Source: Fibrella aquatilis (GTDB taxonomy: Bacteria > Bacteroidota > Bacteroidia > Cytophagales > Spirosomataceae). Taken from it: a stretch of DNA of 64,000 bases. The stretch spans positions 186,001 through 250,000 of the forward strand of contig NZ_JAFMYU010000001.1 in NCBI RefSeq assembly GCF_017353255.1. The letters run 5' to 3'. The notes below the pieces were generated by a model that saw nothing but the letters and a program-made list of their open reading frames with translations, was not told the origin of the DNA and did no database searches. A program made the translations under genes and the position numbers. Positions 16,539 through 24,921 of the stretch are shown one piece after another; the stretch's first letter is position 1, and every line of letters begins with the position of its first letter.

Positions 16539-18074
16539 ATGAAAAATCTACATAAATTACTCATTGCCAGTACGTTGTCGTTAACCTTCTTAGCCTGCGA
16601 CAAAACTATCGACGAACCGCAGCGCGTGGGCTACACCCCCGCCAGCGTCGACGAGAAAGCGGGTGCTTGGAAAACGTACGTGCTCACGGCCCCTACCGAC
16701 GCCACCCTGGCCGCACCATCGTCGACGAGTTCGGCAGAATACACCGCTGAACTGACCGACCTGAAATCACGGTCGGCCAACCTGAGCCTTGATCAGCAGG
16801 AAGCCGTCGTTTTCTGGGGTGCCGGAGCGGTGTATCGCTGGAACGAAATTGCCCGCGAACTGGCCGCCCGCTACAACGTGCCACCCGCCTCGAACGCCGA
16901 TGGCAAGTACCCCGTGCCCGACGCCGCCAACCCCACCGCCGACCCGAAATTTCCGTTTGCCAACCCGCCCTACACGGCCCGGGCACTGGCTTACCTGAGC
17001 GTGGCGCAGTACGACGCCCTGGTGTCGGCCTGGAGCTACAAGTACAAATACAAGCGCGTGGCCCCCTCAAAGGTCGATGCTACCGTGCGCGTAGCCCTGC
17101 CGGTGTCGGCGTTGCCCGCATACCCCTCGGAAGATGCAGTGGTGGCAGCAGCTTCGGCCACGATTTTGAAGGCGATGTTTCCTGGTGAAGTGGCCTTTAT
17201 TGATGCCAAAGTAGCCGAGCACCGCAACAGCCGCCTCTGGGCCGGTATGAACGTCGAGAGCGATCTGGCCGCTGGTGTAGCCCTGGGTTCACAGGTGGGG
17301 GCCAAAGTGATGGGCCGCGCCAAAACCGACGGCATGAGCGCTGCCAACAACCAAACCGTGACGGCGGGCATGATTGAAGCCGCCAAAGCACGTGGCCAAA
17401 CCGAGGTGTGGACAAGTCAGGAAATACCGGTTCGTCCGCCAATGCTGCCTAACTATGGCGCAGCCCTGAACTGGAACTTCGACGCGGCCACGAAAGTGAA
17501 ACTGCGTCCCGGCGTGGCACCGCTGCCCGGTTCAGATCAGTTTAATAAAGAACTGGCCGAATTGCAGTCGATGCAGAAAAACCAGACCCGCGAACAGGCC
17601 CGCATTGCCAACTACTGGTCCGACGGTCCCGGTAGCTACACGCCCCCCGGCCACTGGCACCGCGCCGCCGCCAACACTGCCCACGAAGCTAAATTTAGCG
17701 AGGTACGTATGGCCCGGACCCTGGCCCTGCTGGGTACGGCCGTGCACGACGCGGGTATCTGCTGCTGGGAGACCAAGTTTTTCTATTACACCCCCCGCCC
17801 GCAGCAGTATGGCATAAAAACGTCCATTGGCCTGCCCAACTTCCCCAGCTACACCTCAGGCCACTCCACATTCTCGGCAGCCGCAGCCACGGTGTTGGGC
17901 TACGTCTTCCCCGACAAGGCCGATGCGTTTATGGCGCAGGCTAAAGAAGCTTCAGAGTCAAGGGTTTACGGTATGATTCACTTCCGTTCCGACTGCGAAA
18001 CAGGCCTTGTATGCGGCAAAAATATTGCCTCCTACGCCGTTGCCCGCGGACAAGCCGACGGATCGGGACTTTGA
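16539..18074 (+). CDS. PAP2 superfamily lipoprotein (vanadium haloperoxidase-like acid phosphatase)
   Basis: 511 residues from ATG 16539. The start encodes a lipoprotein signal with lipobox LTFLAC. The PAP2/haloperoxidase active site is near the C terminus: KFFYYTPRP (Lys, Arg), SYTSGHSTFS (SGH) and SRVYGMIHFRSD (SRx5HxxxD), all complete. Length and the N-terminal all-alpha extension fit bacterial vanadium-haloperoxidase-like proteins rather than short PAP2 phosphatases. It could be a phosphatase or a halogenating enzyme; the sequence does not decide. It directly follows two barrel genes and precedes an AhpD-like gene. Confidence 0.8.
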   Translation: MKNLHKLLIASTLSLTFLACDKTIDEPQRVGYTPASVDEKAGAWKTYVLTAPTDATLAAPSSTSSAEYTAELTDLKSRSANLSLDQQEAVVFWGAGAVYRWNEIARELAARYNVPPASNADGKYPVPDAANPTADPKFPFANPPYTARALAYLSVAQYDALVSAWSYKYKYKRVAPSKVDATVRVALPVSALPAYPSEDAVVAAASATILKAMFPGEVAFIDAKVAEHRNSRLWAGMNVESDLAAGVALGSQVGAKVMGRAKTDGMSAANNQTVTAGMIEAAKARGQTEVWTSQEIPVRPPMLPNYGAALNWNFDAATKVKLRPGVAPLPGSDQFNKELAELQSMQKNQTREQARIANYWSDGPGSYTPPGHWHRAAANTAHEAKFSEVRMARTLALLGTAVHDAGICCWETKFFYYTPRPQQYGIKTSIGLPNFPSYTSGHSTFSAAAATVLGYVFPDKADAFMAQAKEASESRVYGMIHFRSDCETGLVCGKNIASYAVARGQADGSGL

Positions 18075-18075
18075 C

Positions 18076-18186
18076 ATTTACGATGTACGACTTACGAATT
18101 ACGATTTTTGCTGACGCTAGCGTACAGACCGCACTAGCGTACTGGCGTCAGTAAAAATCGTAATTCGTAAGTCGTACATCGTAAAT
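18076..18186. repeat. Inverted repeat, arm family TTACGAATTACGATT, apex CTGACGC
   Basis: 34-bp perfect arms at 18076-18109 and 18153-18186, then an inner stem CTGACGC/GCGTCAG (18111-18117, 18145-18151). The loop holds two direct copies of CTAGCGTA. It begins 1 bp after the PAP2 stop codon and ends 7 bp before the next start. The same arm words occur at 33579-33693. Confidence 0.92.
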
Positions 18187-18193
18187 CAGCAAC

Positions 18194-18784
18194 ATGCCTT
18201 ACATACCGCTGCCTGAGCACTTGCCGGGTATTACCGGCCTGCTTGAATACCGGCTCGATACGGCCATGCCGATTCGTGAACTGACCCAGATTTTGCTGCG
18301 GGGCGATGCGCCAGCAGGAGAATCGTCGCTGACGCAGGGGGAGCGTGAATTGATTGCGGCCCTGGTGTCGTCGCGCAATTGCACCAACTTCTGCGAGGCG
18401 GCCCATACCAAAGCTGCTGACCTGCTGCTGGGTGAAACCGAAACGGCCCGTGCTGTGAAAGCCGACATCGAGACCGCCCCCGTGAGCGAGAAGATGAAGG
18501 CTCTGCTCCAGGTTGCTGCGCTTACGCAACAGGGGGGGCGGGACGTTACGCCTGCCGCCGTGGCCCGCGCCAGACAAGCCGGTGCCACCGACCGCGAGAT
18601 CCACGACACGGTGCTGATTGCTGCCCTGTTTTGCCTTTACAACAAGTACGTAGATGGCATGGCAACCGTAGCACCAACTGACCCGGCTTATTACGACATC
18701 CTGGGCGACCGCATTGTCAACCGGGGGTATAACCGCCCGCCGGGAGGGCATCCCGCCCCGCCGCCAGCGGCTACAAACGTGTAG
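18194..18784 (+). CDS. AhpD-like / carboxymuconolactone decarboxylase family protein (first paralogue)
   Basis: 196 residues. The core ELIAALVSSRNCTNFCEAAH carries the redox cysteines and His of AhpD-like proteins, but the spacing is C-x3-C-x3-H rather than the usual C-x2-C-x3-H. The second half (DREIHDTVLIAALFCLYNKYVDG) matches the family. AhpD-type proteins are thiol peroxidase-like or decarboxylase-like trimers. A clear paralogue is encoded at 20274, on the other side of an MFS gene. Confidence 0.8.
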   Translation: MPYIPLPEHLPGITGLLEYRLDTAMPIRELTQILLRGDAPAGESSLTQGERELIAALVSSRNCTNFCEAAHTKAADLLLGETETARAVKADIETAPVSEKMKALLQVAALTQQGGRDVTPAAVARARQAGATDREIHDTVLIAALFCLYNKYVDGMATVAPTDPAYYDILGDRIVNRGYNRPPGGHPAPPPAATNV

Positions 18785-18993
18785 CATATCTTTTACTTTA
18801 TCTGCGCTTCCGGCTCTTGGGCGAAAACCTTGTTTTCGGCCAGGCTGGGAGGGTACTGCGTCCACTTTTCACGAAAACGTTTATGATCTTTTTACTTAAA
18901 TGCCTGCGAAAAACAGGCCTCCCGCTACTGCTTTGCCTGTTTGGTAGGCTGTAATGGCTCATGCTAGTTCGTGACCCTGGATTAATAGAATCA

Positions 18994-20223
18994 ATGGAAG
19001 CACTAAAAACAAAACCTGATGTGCTGACGGCTAATTGGTTCGCTTTTGGCCTCTGTGCGCTGGCGTATGCACTGGGTGGTACGGCCTCTACGCTGATGGC
19101 AACGTTTTTGCCCGTGGTGGTGCCTGAACTGCTGGGTAAGTCGGTGGCTGCCGCACAACTTGGCGATGTTGGGGCCTACATCAGCGCGGCCTTTCTGTAC
19201 GGCTGGATGGCGGGCGGGCTGGCGTTCGGTTTTGTCAGCGACCGCATTGGTCGGGTGCGGGCACTGGCCGTGGCTACGGCCCTTTATGGCGGGGCCATGG
19301 TGCTCACGGTCTTCGTGCCCAACTGGCCCTTACTGCTGCTGTACCGGTTTATGACAGGGGCTGGCGTGGGCGGGGTCTTGCTGCTTACTACGGTCTACCT
19401 CTCCGAAATATGGCCCGTCCGAAATCGTGCTGTAGTGCTGGGCATTCTGGCCGTGATGTTTCCGGTGGGTATTGTGGCCACGGGTGGCCTGAACGTGGGG
19501 CTGGTAGCGTGGCGGCAGGCGTTCTGGCTGGGTGTGCTGCCCCTGGCGGCAAGTATGCTAATGCTGGCGAAACTGCCCGAATCGACGAGCTGGCAACACG
19601 AGCGCCGCGATCATCACATCGACCGTCGGGTGGTTTGGGGTCCGGGCGACCGTGCCAATTTGCTCACGGGCGTGCTGGTATTTGGGGCGGTCTTGATTGG
19701 GCTGTGGGGCACGTTCTCCTGGATTCCCACTTGGGTACAGTCGCTGTTGCCGCCCACGCAAACGGGCGGGCGCGAGCGGGGCCTGACCATGATGCTGCTC
19801 GGTATGGGCGGCATTGGTGGTGGGCTGGTATCGGGCCTGCTGGTGAATCGGCTTGGGTCGCGACAAACGCTGCTGCTCACCTTTGCGGGTTGTGCGGGTG
19901 GCTGTGCGCTGCTGTTCCTGACCAACCGGCAGTTTTCGCCCATCATTTATGCCGAAACCGCCCTTGTAGCCCTGTTTTTCGGCATCAGTCAGGGGGCATT
20001 GTCAAGCATTATTCCGGCGCTTTTTCCGGTGCGCATCCGGGCTACGGCGGCGGGTATCAGCTTCAACATCGGGCGTTTTTTCACCGCCACGGCCGTCTTC
20101 TTCGTCGGCACGATGGTGGCCAACCTGGGCGGATTCGGCAACGCCCTGCTGGTGTTCTCTGTAGCGTTTCTGGTTGCTTTCCTGGCCGTACTCTTTCGTA
20201 TTCGTTCAGGTGTAAACAGCTAA
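18994..20223 (+). CDS. MFS transporter
   Basis: 409 residues from ATG 18994; ATG 18961 would add 11 residues and cannot be excluded. Twelve hydrophobic segments are visible. The MFS loop motif is FGFVSDRIGRVRALA near residue 85, and MTGAGVGGVLLLTTVYLSEIWPVRNRA in shorter form (AGVGGVLLLTTVYLSEIWP) fits the sugar/aromatic-acid porter group. Substrate unknown. It sits between two AhpD-like genes, which suggests uptake or export of an aromatic or similar compound handled by them (inference). Confidence 0.85.
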   Translation: MEALKTKPDVLTANWFAFGLCALAYALGGTASTLMATFLPVVVPELLGKSVAAAQLGDVGAYISAAFLYGWMAGGLAFGFVSDRIGRVRALAVATALYGGAMVLTVFVPNWPLLLLYRFMTGAGVGGVLLLTTVYLSEIWPVRNRAVVLGILAVMFPVGIVATGGLNVGLVAWRQAFWLGVLPLAASMLMLAKLPESTSWQHERRDHHIDRRVVWGPGDRANLLTGVLVFGAVLIGLWGTFSWIPTWVQSLLPPTQTGGRERGLTMMLLGMGGIGGGLVSGLLVNRLGSRQTLLLTFAGCAGGCALLFLTNRQFSPIIYAETALVALFFGISQGALSSIIPALFPVRIRATAAGISFNIGRFFTATAVFFVGTMVANLGGFGNALLVFSVAFLVAFLAVLFRIRSGVNS

Positions 20224-20273
20224 TAATGAATAAGTCCACTCTTTCGCTCAGTCACTCTTTCACCCATAATCCC

Positions 20274-20822
20274 ATGCCTCACATTCAACTCAACAACGAC
20301 GCGCCCGGCATACGCAGCCTGGCCATCTACCGGCCCGACACGGGCAAGCCGCTGTATGAACTGGCGCAGGCACTACTCCGCGCCGGATCGCCCGATAGCA
20401 CGCTGACCGATGCCGAACGCGAACTGATTGCCGCCTACGTGTCGAGCCTGAACTGCACAAATTTCTGCCAAAACAGCCACGCCGCCGCCGCCCGCTACCT
20501 CTACGGCGAACAAGGCGATGTGGTTGACCAAACGCTTTCCGATGTGGGCCACGCTCCCCTGTCTACCAAACTAAAAGCCCTGCTGCTGATTGCCGAGCAC
20601 GTAACCCACGATGCCCGAACCGTGAGCAGCGGGATCGTGGCGGCGGCCCGCGCTGAAGGAGCCACCGACGGTGACATTCACGACACGGTGCTGCTATCGG
20701 CAACCTTCTGTATGTATAACCGCTACGTAGACGGGCTGGCCACGTTAACTCCCACTGATCCCGCCGCCTATGCCGCTATGGGCGAACGCATGGGTACACT
20801 GGGCTATGTGCAGCCTACCTAG
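20274..20822 (+). CDS. AhpD-like / carboxymuconolactone decarboxylase family protein (second paralogue)
   Basis: 182 residues from ATG 20274. An in-frame ATG at 20226 would add 16 residues, but the paralogue encoded at 18194 aligns from MPHIQL (MPYIPL there). The active region reads ELIAAYVSSLNCTNFCQNSH, again C-x3-C-x3-H, and IHDTVLLSATFCMYNRYVDG follows. The two proteins align over their full length, so this is a duplication that flanks the transporter gene. The frame stays open far upstream inside the MFS gene, but that part is a shadow. Confidence 0.8.
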   Translation: MPHIQLNNDAPGIRSLAIYRPDTGKPLYELAQALLRAGSPDSTLTDAERELIAAYVSSLNCTNFCQNSHAAAARYLYGEQGDVVDQTLSDVGHAPLSTKLKALLLIAEHVTHDARTVSSGIVAAARAEGATDGDIHDTVLLSATFCMYNRYVDGLATLTPTDPAAYAAMGERMGTLGYVQPT

Positions 20823-20884
20823 TGGATAACGGGTATAATGTCTCTAACTCTCAATAAACTGATTATCAGTTGTTTACATAAAAA

Positions 20885-21424
20885 ATGATTACGCACAAAC
20901 AACTTCTACTGGCGGCTGGCTTATTGCTGGCACCCGGTTTTGCTTCGGCGCAGTACCTGGCCATGAACACGGGCGCGGCCCAAAAAAATGAATTGCTGAT
21001 TCAGAAAAACAATGGCTTGATTGTGAAATCGGCTAACGGCAAAACGGCGGTGGCTTTTTTCAATGCCCTGCTGAATGCCCGCGACGTGGCGTTTCTGAAA
21101 ACCATCGTGTCGCCCGACGTGGCATTCCGCAATTCACTGGGCGTAACCGTCAACGGCATCGAGGGGCTGACAGCCATGATGGGTAAGCTGGATAATACGT
21201 TCGCGGGTTTCCGAATCGAGGTGACGGAAGTGGTGGCCGAGGGTGATGTTGTATTTTTGAAAGGTAATTTTTCGGGCACGCACAGCAGCGCCTTTCTGGC
21301 TCCGGTGGCTACCAACAAACCCTTCACCGTGCCCGGCTTCGCCCGGTTCACGGTGCGTGATGGTAAAGTGACAGAAGGCTTTTCGGTGGTCGATTTCAAC
21401 CAGATTACCAAGCAGATTCAGTAA
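20885..21424 (+). CDS. Secreted SnoaL/NTF2-like protein
   Basis: 179 residues. Signal peptide MITHKQLLLAAGLLLAPGFASAQ. The rest (residues 48-179) has the SnoaL-like pattern: an N-terminal helix KTAVAFFNALLNARDVAFLK, then strands ending in GFSVVDFNQIT. Such domains act as cyclases, isomerases or ligand-binding folds; no catalytic residues can be assigned. It follows the second AhpD-like gene by 62 bp and may share its transcript. Confidence 0.65.
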   Translation: MITHKQLLLAAGLLLAPGFASAQYLAMNTGAAQKNELLIQKNNGLIVKSANGKTAVAFFNALLNARDVAFLKTIVSPDVAFRNSLGVTVNGIEGLTAMMGKLDNTFAGFRIEVTEVVAEGDVVFLKGNFSGTHSSAFLAPVATNKPFTVPGFARFTVRDGKVTEGFSVVDFNQITKQIQ

Positions 21425-21432
21425 AGGGGCTA

Positions 21433-21524
21433 GATATTGGACGTTGGATATTAGACATCGAACATTGGATGCTACTAATCAATCTGTTCCCTTGTCCAGT
21501 GTCCAACATCTAGCGTCCAATATC
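21433..21524. repeat. Imperfect inverted repeat, arm family GATATTGGACG
   Basis: GATATTGGACG (21433-21443) pairs with CGTCCAATATC (21514-21524). The inside contains further TTGGAC/GTCCAA words with mismatches. The same arm family is at 35136-35206. It ends 6 bp before the DUF3179 start codon. Confidence 0.7.
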
Positions 21525-21530
21525 CACTAT

Positions 21531-22721
21531 ATGAATCGTAAACTGCTATTATGGGCCTGCGTTGGGCTGGTTGCGCTCATCCTGTTTGAGGCGGCGCGGG
21601 TGTATTTTATTATGCCGTTTCCCGGCAGTCAGCTTGACAACGCGGCCAATACTGACCGGGTGGCGGTGGCGTATTGGCTGCATGGGCACACCACGCTGCT
21701 GCGTGTGCTGGCCGTGTTGGCGGTGGCGTATCCGGTGTTTTTGGTGATGGTGAAGCCCGCCCGGCTGGGGCACCGCTGGCTGGTGGTGGCCCTGTTGTTG
21801 GCCTATGCCGGAGTGGTCTACTTGGTCAACACCGAGATGATGGCCGACCAGATGTTTCAGCAGCCCGTAACCAAACGGCTGGTGCCACTGGATCAGAACA
21901 CCATTCCGGCCAACAAGCTGGTGCTGGGCGTGGTGGAAGGCACCGAAGCGCGGGCCTATCCGCTGCAACTGGTTGGGTATCACCATCAGGTGCGCGACAC
22001 GGTGGGCGGGAAGCCCATCCTGATTACCTACTGCACCGTTTGCCGCACGGGCCGCGTATTTGACCCGGTGGTGGGTGGTAAACCTGAAACCTTCCGGCTG
22101 GTGGGCATGGACCATTTCAACGCCATGTTTGAAGACCAAAGCACGGGCAGCTGGTGGCGGCAGGCCACGGGCGAGGCTATTCTGGGGCCGCGCAAAGGCC
22201 AAAAGATGAACGAATTAGCCGCCCGGCAAATGACCCTGGCCGAATGGTCTGCCGAACACCCCACCACGCTGGTGATGCAGCCCGACCCGGCGTTTAAAAA
22301 AGAGACCGACAGCCTGGCCACCTACGACCTGGGCGTGAAGCGGGGCAAACTTACCGGTCGCGATTCGGCATCGTGGAAGCCTAAATCGTGGGTGGTTGGG
22401 GTAGTGGCAGGCAACGCCACGAAAGCGTTCGACTGGAACGAACTGGTGAGAAAGCGGGTCATCAACGGGCAAGTAGGCACCGAACCTGTACTGCTCACCC
22501 TGGCCCCCGACAACCTCAGCTTCGGCACCTGGAGCCGGACGGTTCAGCAGAAAACGCTCACCTTCTCACCCACCGCAGCTGGTCAATTTACCGACCGCGA
22601 AACGGGCACTGTCTGGAACCGGCAGGGTATCGCGGTGAGCGGATCGTTAATGGGTCAACAACTGACCCCGGTACGTGGCTACCAGGAATTCTGGCATTCG
22701 TGGCAGTCGTTTCACAAGTGA
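21531..22721 (+). CDS. DUF3179 domain membrane protein
   Basis: 396 residues from ATG 21531; codons before it lie in the repeat. Three N-terminal membrane segments (about residues 4-22, 50-70, 78-96) precede a DUF3179 domain with the signature ITYCTVCRTGRVFDP near residue 165. DUF3179 proteins are of unknown function and often keep this CxxC pair, which suggests a thiol or metal site. The stop codon TGA at 22719-22721 lies within the left arm of a 39-bp perfect inverted repeat. Confidence 0.8.
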   Translation: MNRKLLLWACVGLVALILFEAARVYFIMPFPGSQLDNAANTDRVAVAYWLHGHTTLLRVLAVLAVAYPVFLVMVKPARLGHRWLVVALLLAYAGVVYLVNTEMMADQMFQQPVTKRLVPLDQNTIPANKLVLGVVEGTEARAYPLQLVGYHHQVRDTVGGKPILITYCTVCRTGRVFDPVVGGKPETFRLVGMDHFNAMFEDQSTGSWWRQATGEAILGPRKGQKMNELAARQMTLAEWSAEHPTTLVMQPDPAFKKETDSLATYDLGVKRGKLTGRDSASWKPKSWVVGVVAGNATKAFDWNELVRKRVINGQVGTEPVLLTLAPDNLSFGTWSRTVQQKTLTFSPTAAGQFTDRETGTVWNRQGIAVSGSLMGQQLTPVRGYQEFWHSWQSFHK

Positions 22722-22812
22722 AAGATTGAAATAGTGAAAGAGCGAAGGGCTTACGCAGGAGAACATTTCTCTCGCGTAAGCCCTTCGCTCTTTCACTATT
22801 TCAATCTTTCAC
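22718..22812. repeat. 39-bp perfect inverted repeat between convergent genes, apex GCTTACGC
   Basis: Arms 22718-22756 and 22774-22812 are exact reverse complements with a 17-nt loop. The arm words are GTGAAAGATTGAAATAGTG-like and the apex is GGGCTTACGC/GCGTAAGCCC. It covers the stop codon of the plus-strand DUF3179 gene and ends 8 bp before the end of the minus-strand lipoprotein gene, so it can serve as a two-way terminator. Confidence 0.95.
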
Positions 22813-22820
22813 TCTTTCAC

Positions 22821-23324
22821 TTACTGCCGGAACGAATAGCCTACCCGTTTGTAGTTCTGGCTGGCTTTATAATCCGTGCTGGTGCTGTCGATAACGAGTA
22901 CGATGTTGGCTACTGGTGCTGTTGTACTGGTGGCTTTACCTACCGAGATGGTCATGGCAGCGGTGCTGGAGTTGGGGGCAAACACCACCGTTCCTCCGTT
23001 CGAGAGGGTATAGCTCGATGACTGAGCCGTAGTGCCTGTACCCGCGGGGTTGCCGGTTTGGTCTACCAACACCCGCACCGTCAGCTCACTACTACGTTGA
23101 CGGCCTACCAGGTTGAGTTGCGCCGTTTGTGTAGAACCCGCCGTTACACTATTACCGGTAGAGATGAGCGGATAAAACCGACCTACGCTGTTGGCTGTTA
23201 GTACGGCTGGCTGGAATTCAACAAACGGCGTTGCGGGATCGAACGTTTTGTTAAGGGAGTTGTCGCAGGCGTACAAACCCAACAGGGAAAGTACAGAAAC
23301 AGCGATGACTAATACTTTTTTCAT
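22821..23324 (-). CDS. Lipoprotein of a SusC/SusD locus
   Basis: 167 residues. The signal LSLLGLYAC gives a lipobox, with the mature Cys followed by DNSLNKTFDP. The rest is rich in Thr, Ser and Val, with strands typical of an immunoglobulin-like or Calx-beta-like fold (VEFQPAVLTANSVGRFYPL). I do not recognise a named family; DUF4843-type lipoproteins of Sus loci are similar in build. It is the last gene of the SusC-SusD operon and likely helps to bind the imported ligand at the cell surface. Confidence 0.6.
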   Translation of the reverse strand: MKKVLVIAVSVLSLLGLYACDNSLNKTFDPATPFVEFQPAVLTANSVGRFYPLISTGNSVTAGSTQTAQLNLVGRQRSSELTVRVLVDQTGNPAGTGTTAQSSSYTLSNGGTVVFAPNSSTAAMTISVGKATSTTAPVANIVLVIDSTSTDYKASQNYKRVGYSFRQ

Positions 23325-23385
23325 CTAATAAGTGTGTTAAGCTGCCACCGTTGGAAGGCGAGACCAAGCAACGGTGGCAAGTCGA

Positions 23386-24897
23386 TTAATAACCGAAGTT
23401 CTGTTTGACGTTCTTGTTTGTCGACAGTTCGTTGACCGGAATGTTAGCCAGGATGCGGAAATCGGTGTACACTAGTCCACCGCCTTGTGCAGTGGCCTTC
23501 ACCACGTTTTGTCCGGTCCGCTTCAGATCAAACCACCGGTGACCTTCAAAACCAAATTCAAGACGTTTCTGCCGCATGATTTCGTTGAGCAGCGCCACAC
23601 CAGCTAATTCAGTTGCCGTGCGTGCGGGCAGGCCCGAGCGTACCCGAATAATGTTCAGATCGGCGAGGGCGTCGGCAGCGTTGCCGAGGTAATAATTAGC
23701 CTCTGCCCGGTTCAGGAACAGCTCCGACACCCGAATTACGGGTACGTTGTCTAAGTTAATTGTACCGTTTTTGCCCAAGAATTTGGTGCATTCAATAAAG
23801 GCAGGTCCCCGGCCTGCTGTTCCTAGTTCGTACAATTGCCGACGAATGTCCAGCACTGCGCCTGTAGCACTTTTTTCCGCTTCCAGATCATTGATGAACG
23901 CCGTAGTAGGCACCAGATCGCCAAATCCACCGGTCGCATTTCTGTCGCCCACCCGAACTAGCGTAGTGTAGGTCGTTTGCAATGACGTATTTACACCAAT
24001 GTTCTCCGATACGGTAGCAAACTGAACCTCAAACAGCGATTCGGGCTGCCTCGGTGCGCGCCAGCCGCCCACGTAAGAAGCATTGTCTGACAATTTGATG
24101 GAACCACCAATGGCGGCTGTGGCATACTTCACCACGTTGGCGTAATCCTTCCTGTAGAGGGCAACACGTGAAAACAAGGCGTTGGTAGCTTGCAGGTTGC
24201 CGTATGCAGGCGCAGACGGGTTTGAGGCCGTTGACCGGCTAAACACGCCAATGGCGCTCTGGAGATCAGCATAGATCTGCTTATAGACATCGGCTACTGC
24301 CGGACGTGACGGAAGCGTGATCTTGCTTTGGTCAGCTACCCCCACCAGCAACAGTGGTACGCCACCTCTATCCTGTAAGGCTATTTCCATACCGGGTTCG
24401 TAGGAGTAGATACGGCTCAGATCATGGTAAAGCAGCGCTCTGAGAAAATAAGCCTGGCCCAAAAACGTATTGCGTCGAGCCGTATCGGCAACAGCAAATG
24501 GGACGCTGCCGATATTGTCCAGAATCAGGTTGGCCTGATTAATGGCAAAATAGGCCGTCTGCCATGAACCCCCAGCCGAGGTGGCTGTGCCAAATGTGTT
24601 GTTGGCGATGTTTCTATTCTCGTTTGCTAAACGCCCCGATTTGTTAGTAAACTGGGCATTGTCGCCGAGGGCTTCGGAAACGGCCAGCATATCACGGCCA
24701 TAAAGCACAACCGACTGTAGGCGATCATATATACCGTTAATGGCGGCATCAATGCCGTCGGGTGTGGTTAAAGCAGTCTGAGAGTCAGCTGCGGTGCGGG
24801 GCTTTACATCGAGCAGGGCACTGTCTGTACAGGCCGAAGTCACCAGTAAACCCATAGTCAGCAGACTTGCCGACAGGATGATTTTGTATGTACGCAT
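23386..24897 (-). CDS. SusD/RagB family nutrient-binding outer-membrane lipoprotein
   Basis: 503 residues. The lipobox is LLVTSAC near the N terminus. The helix-rich SusD core includes YFLRALLYHDLSRIYS (residues about 155-170) and the C-terminal RagB region (LNEIMRQKRLEFGFEGHRWFDLKRTG), here cut as EIMRQKRLEFGFEGHRWFDL. SusD proteins cap the SusC barrel and bind the substrate. The gene follows susC by 24 bp. The ligand is not clear because no glycosidase or peptidase gene adjoins it in the operon. Confidence 0.93.
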   Translation of the reverse strand: MRTYKIILSASLLTMGLLVTSACTDSALLDVKPRTAADSQTALTTPDGIDAAINGIYDRLQSVVLYGRDMLAVSEALGDNAQFTNKSGRLANENRNIANNTFGTATSAGGSWQTAYFAINQANLILDNIGSVPFAVADTARRNTFLGQAYFLRALLYHDLSRIYSYEPGMEIALQDRGGVPLLLVGVADQSKITLPSRPAVADVYKQIYADLQSAIGVFSRSTASNPSAPAYGNLQATNALFSRVALYRKDYANVVKYATAAIGGSIKLSDNASYVGGWRAPRQPESLFEVQFATVSENIGVNTSLQTTYTTLVRVGDRNATGGFGDLVPTTAFINDLEAEKSATGAVLDIRRQLYELGTAGRGPAFIECTKFLGKNGTINLDNVPVIRVSELFLNRAEANYYLGNAADALADLNIIRVRSGLPARTATELAGVALLNEIMRQKRLEFGFEGHRWFDLKRTGQNVVKATAQGGGLVYTDFRILANIPVNELSTNKNVKQNFGY

Positions 24898-24921
24898 TGC
24901 GTCTAAGATCAGAGTTCTGAA

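Noticed and set aside
19410-20273. Long open frame upstream of and fused to the second AhpD-like gene
   Set aside because: It runs inside the MFS gene in another frame and its translation (rich in Gly, Ala, Arg) has no protein-like pattern; the real gene starts at 20274.
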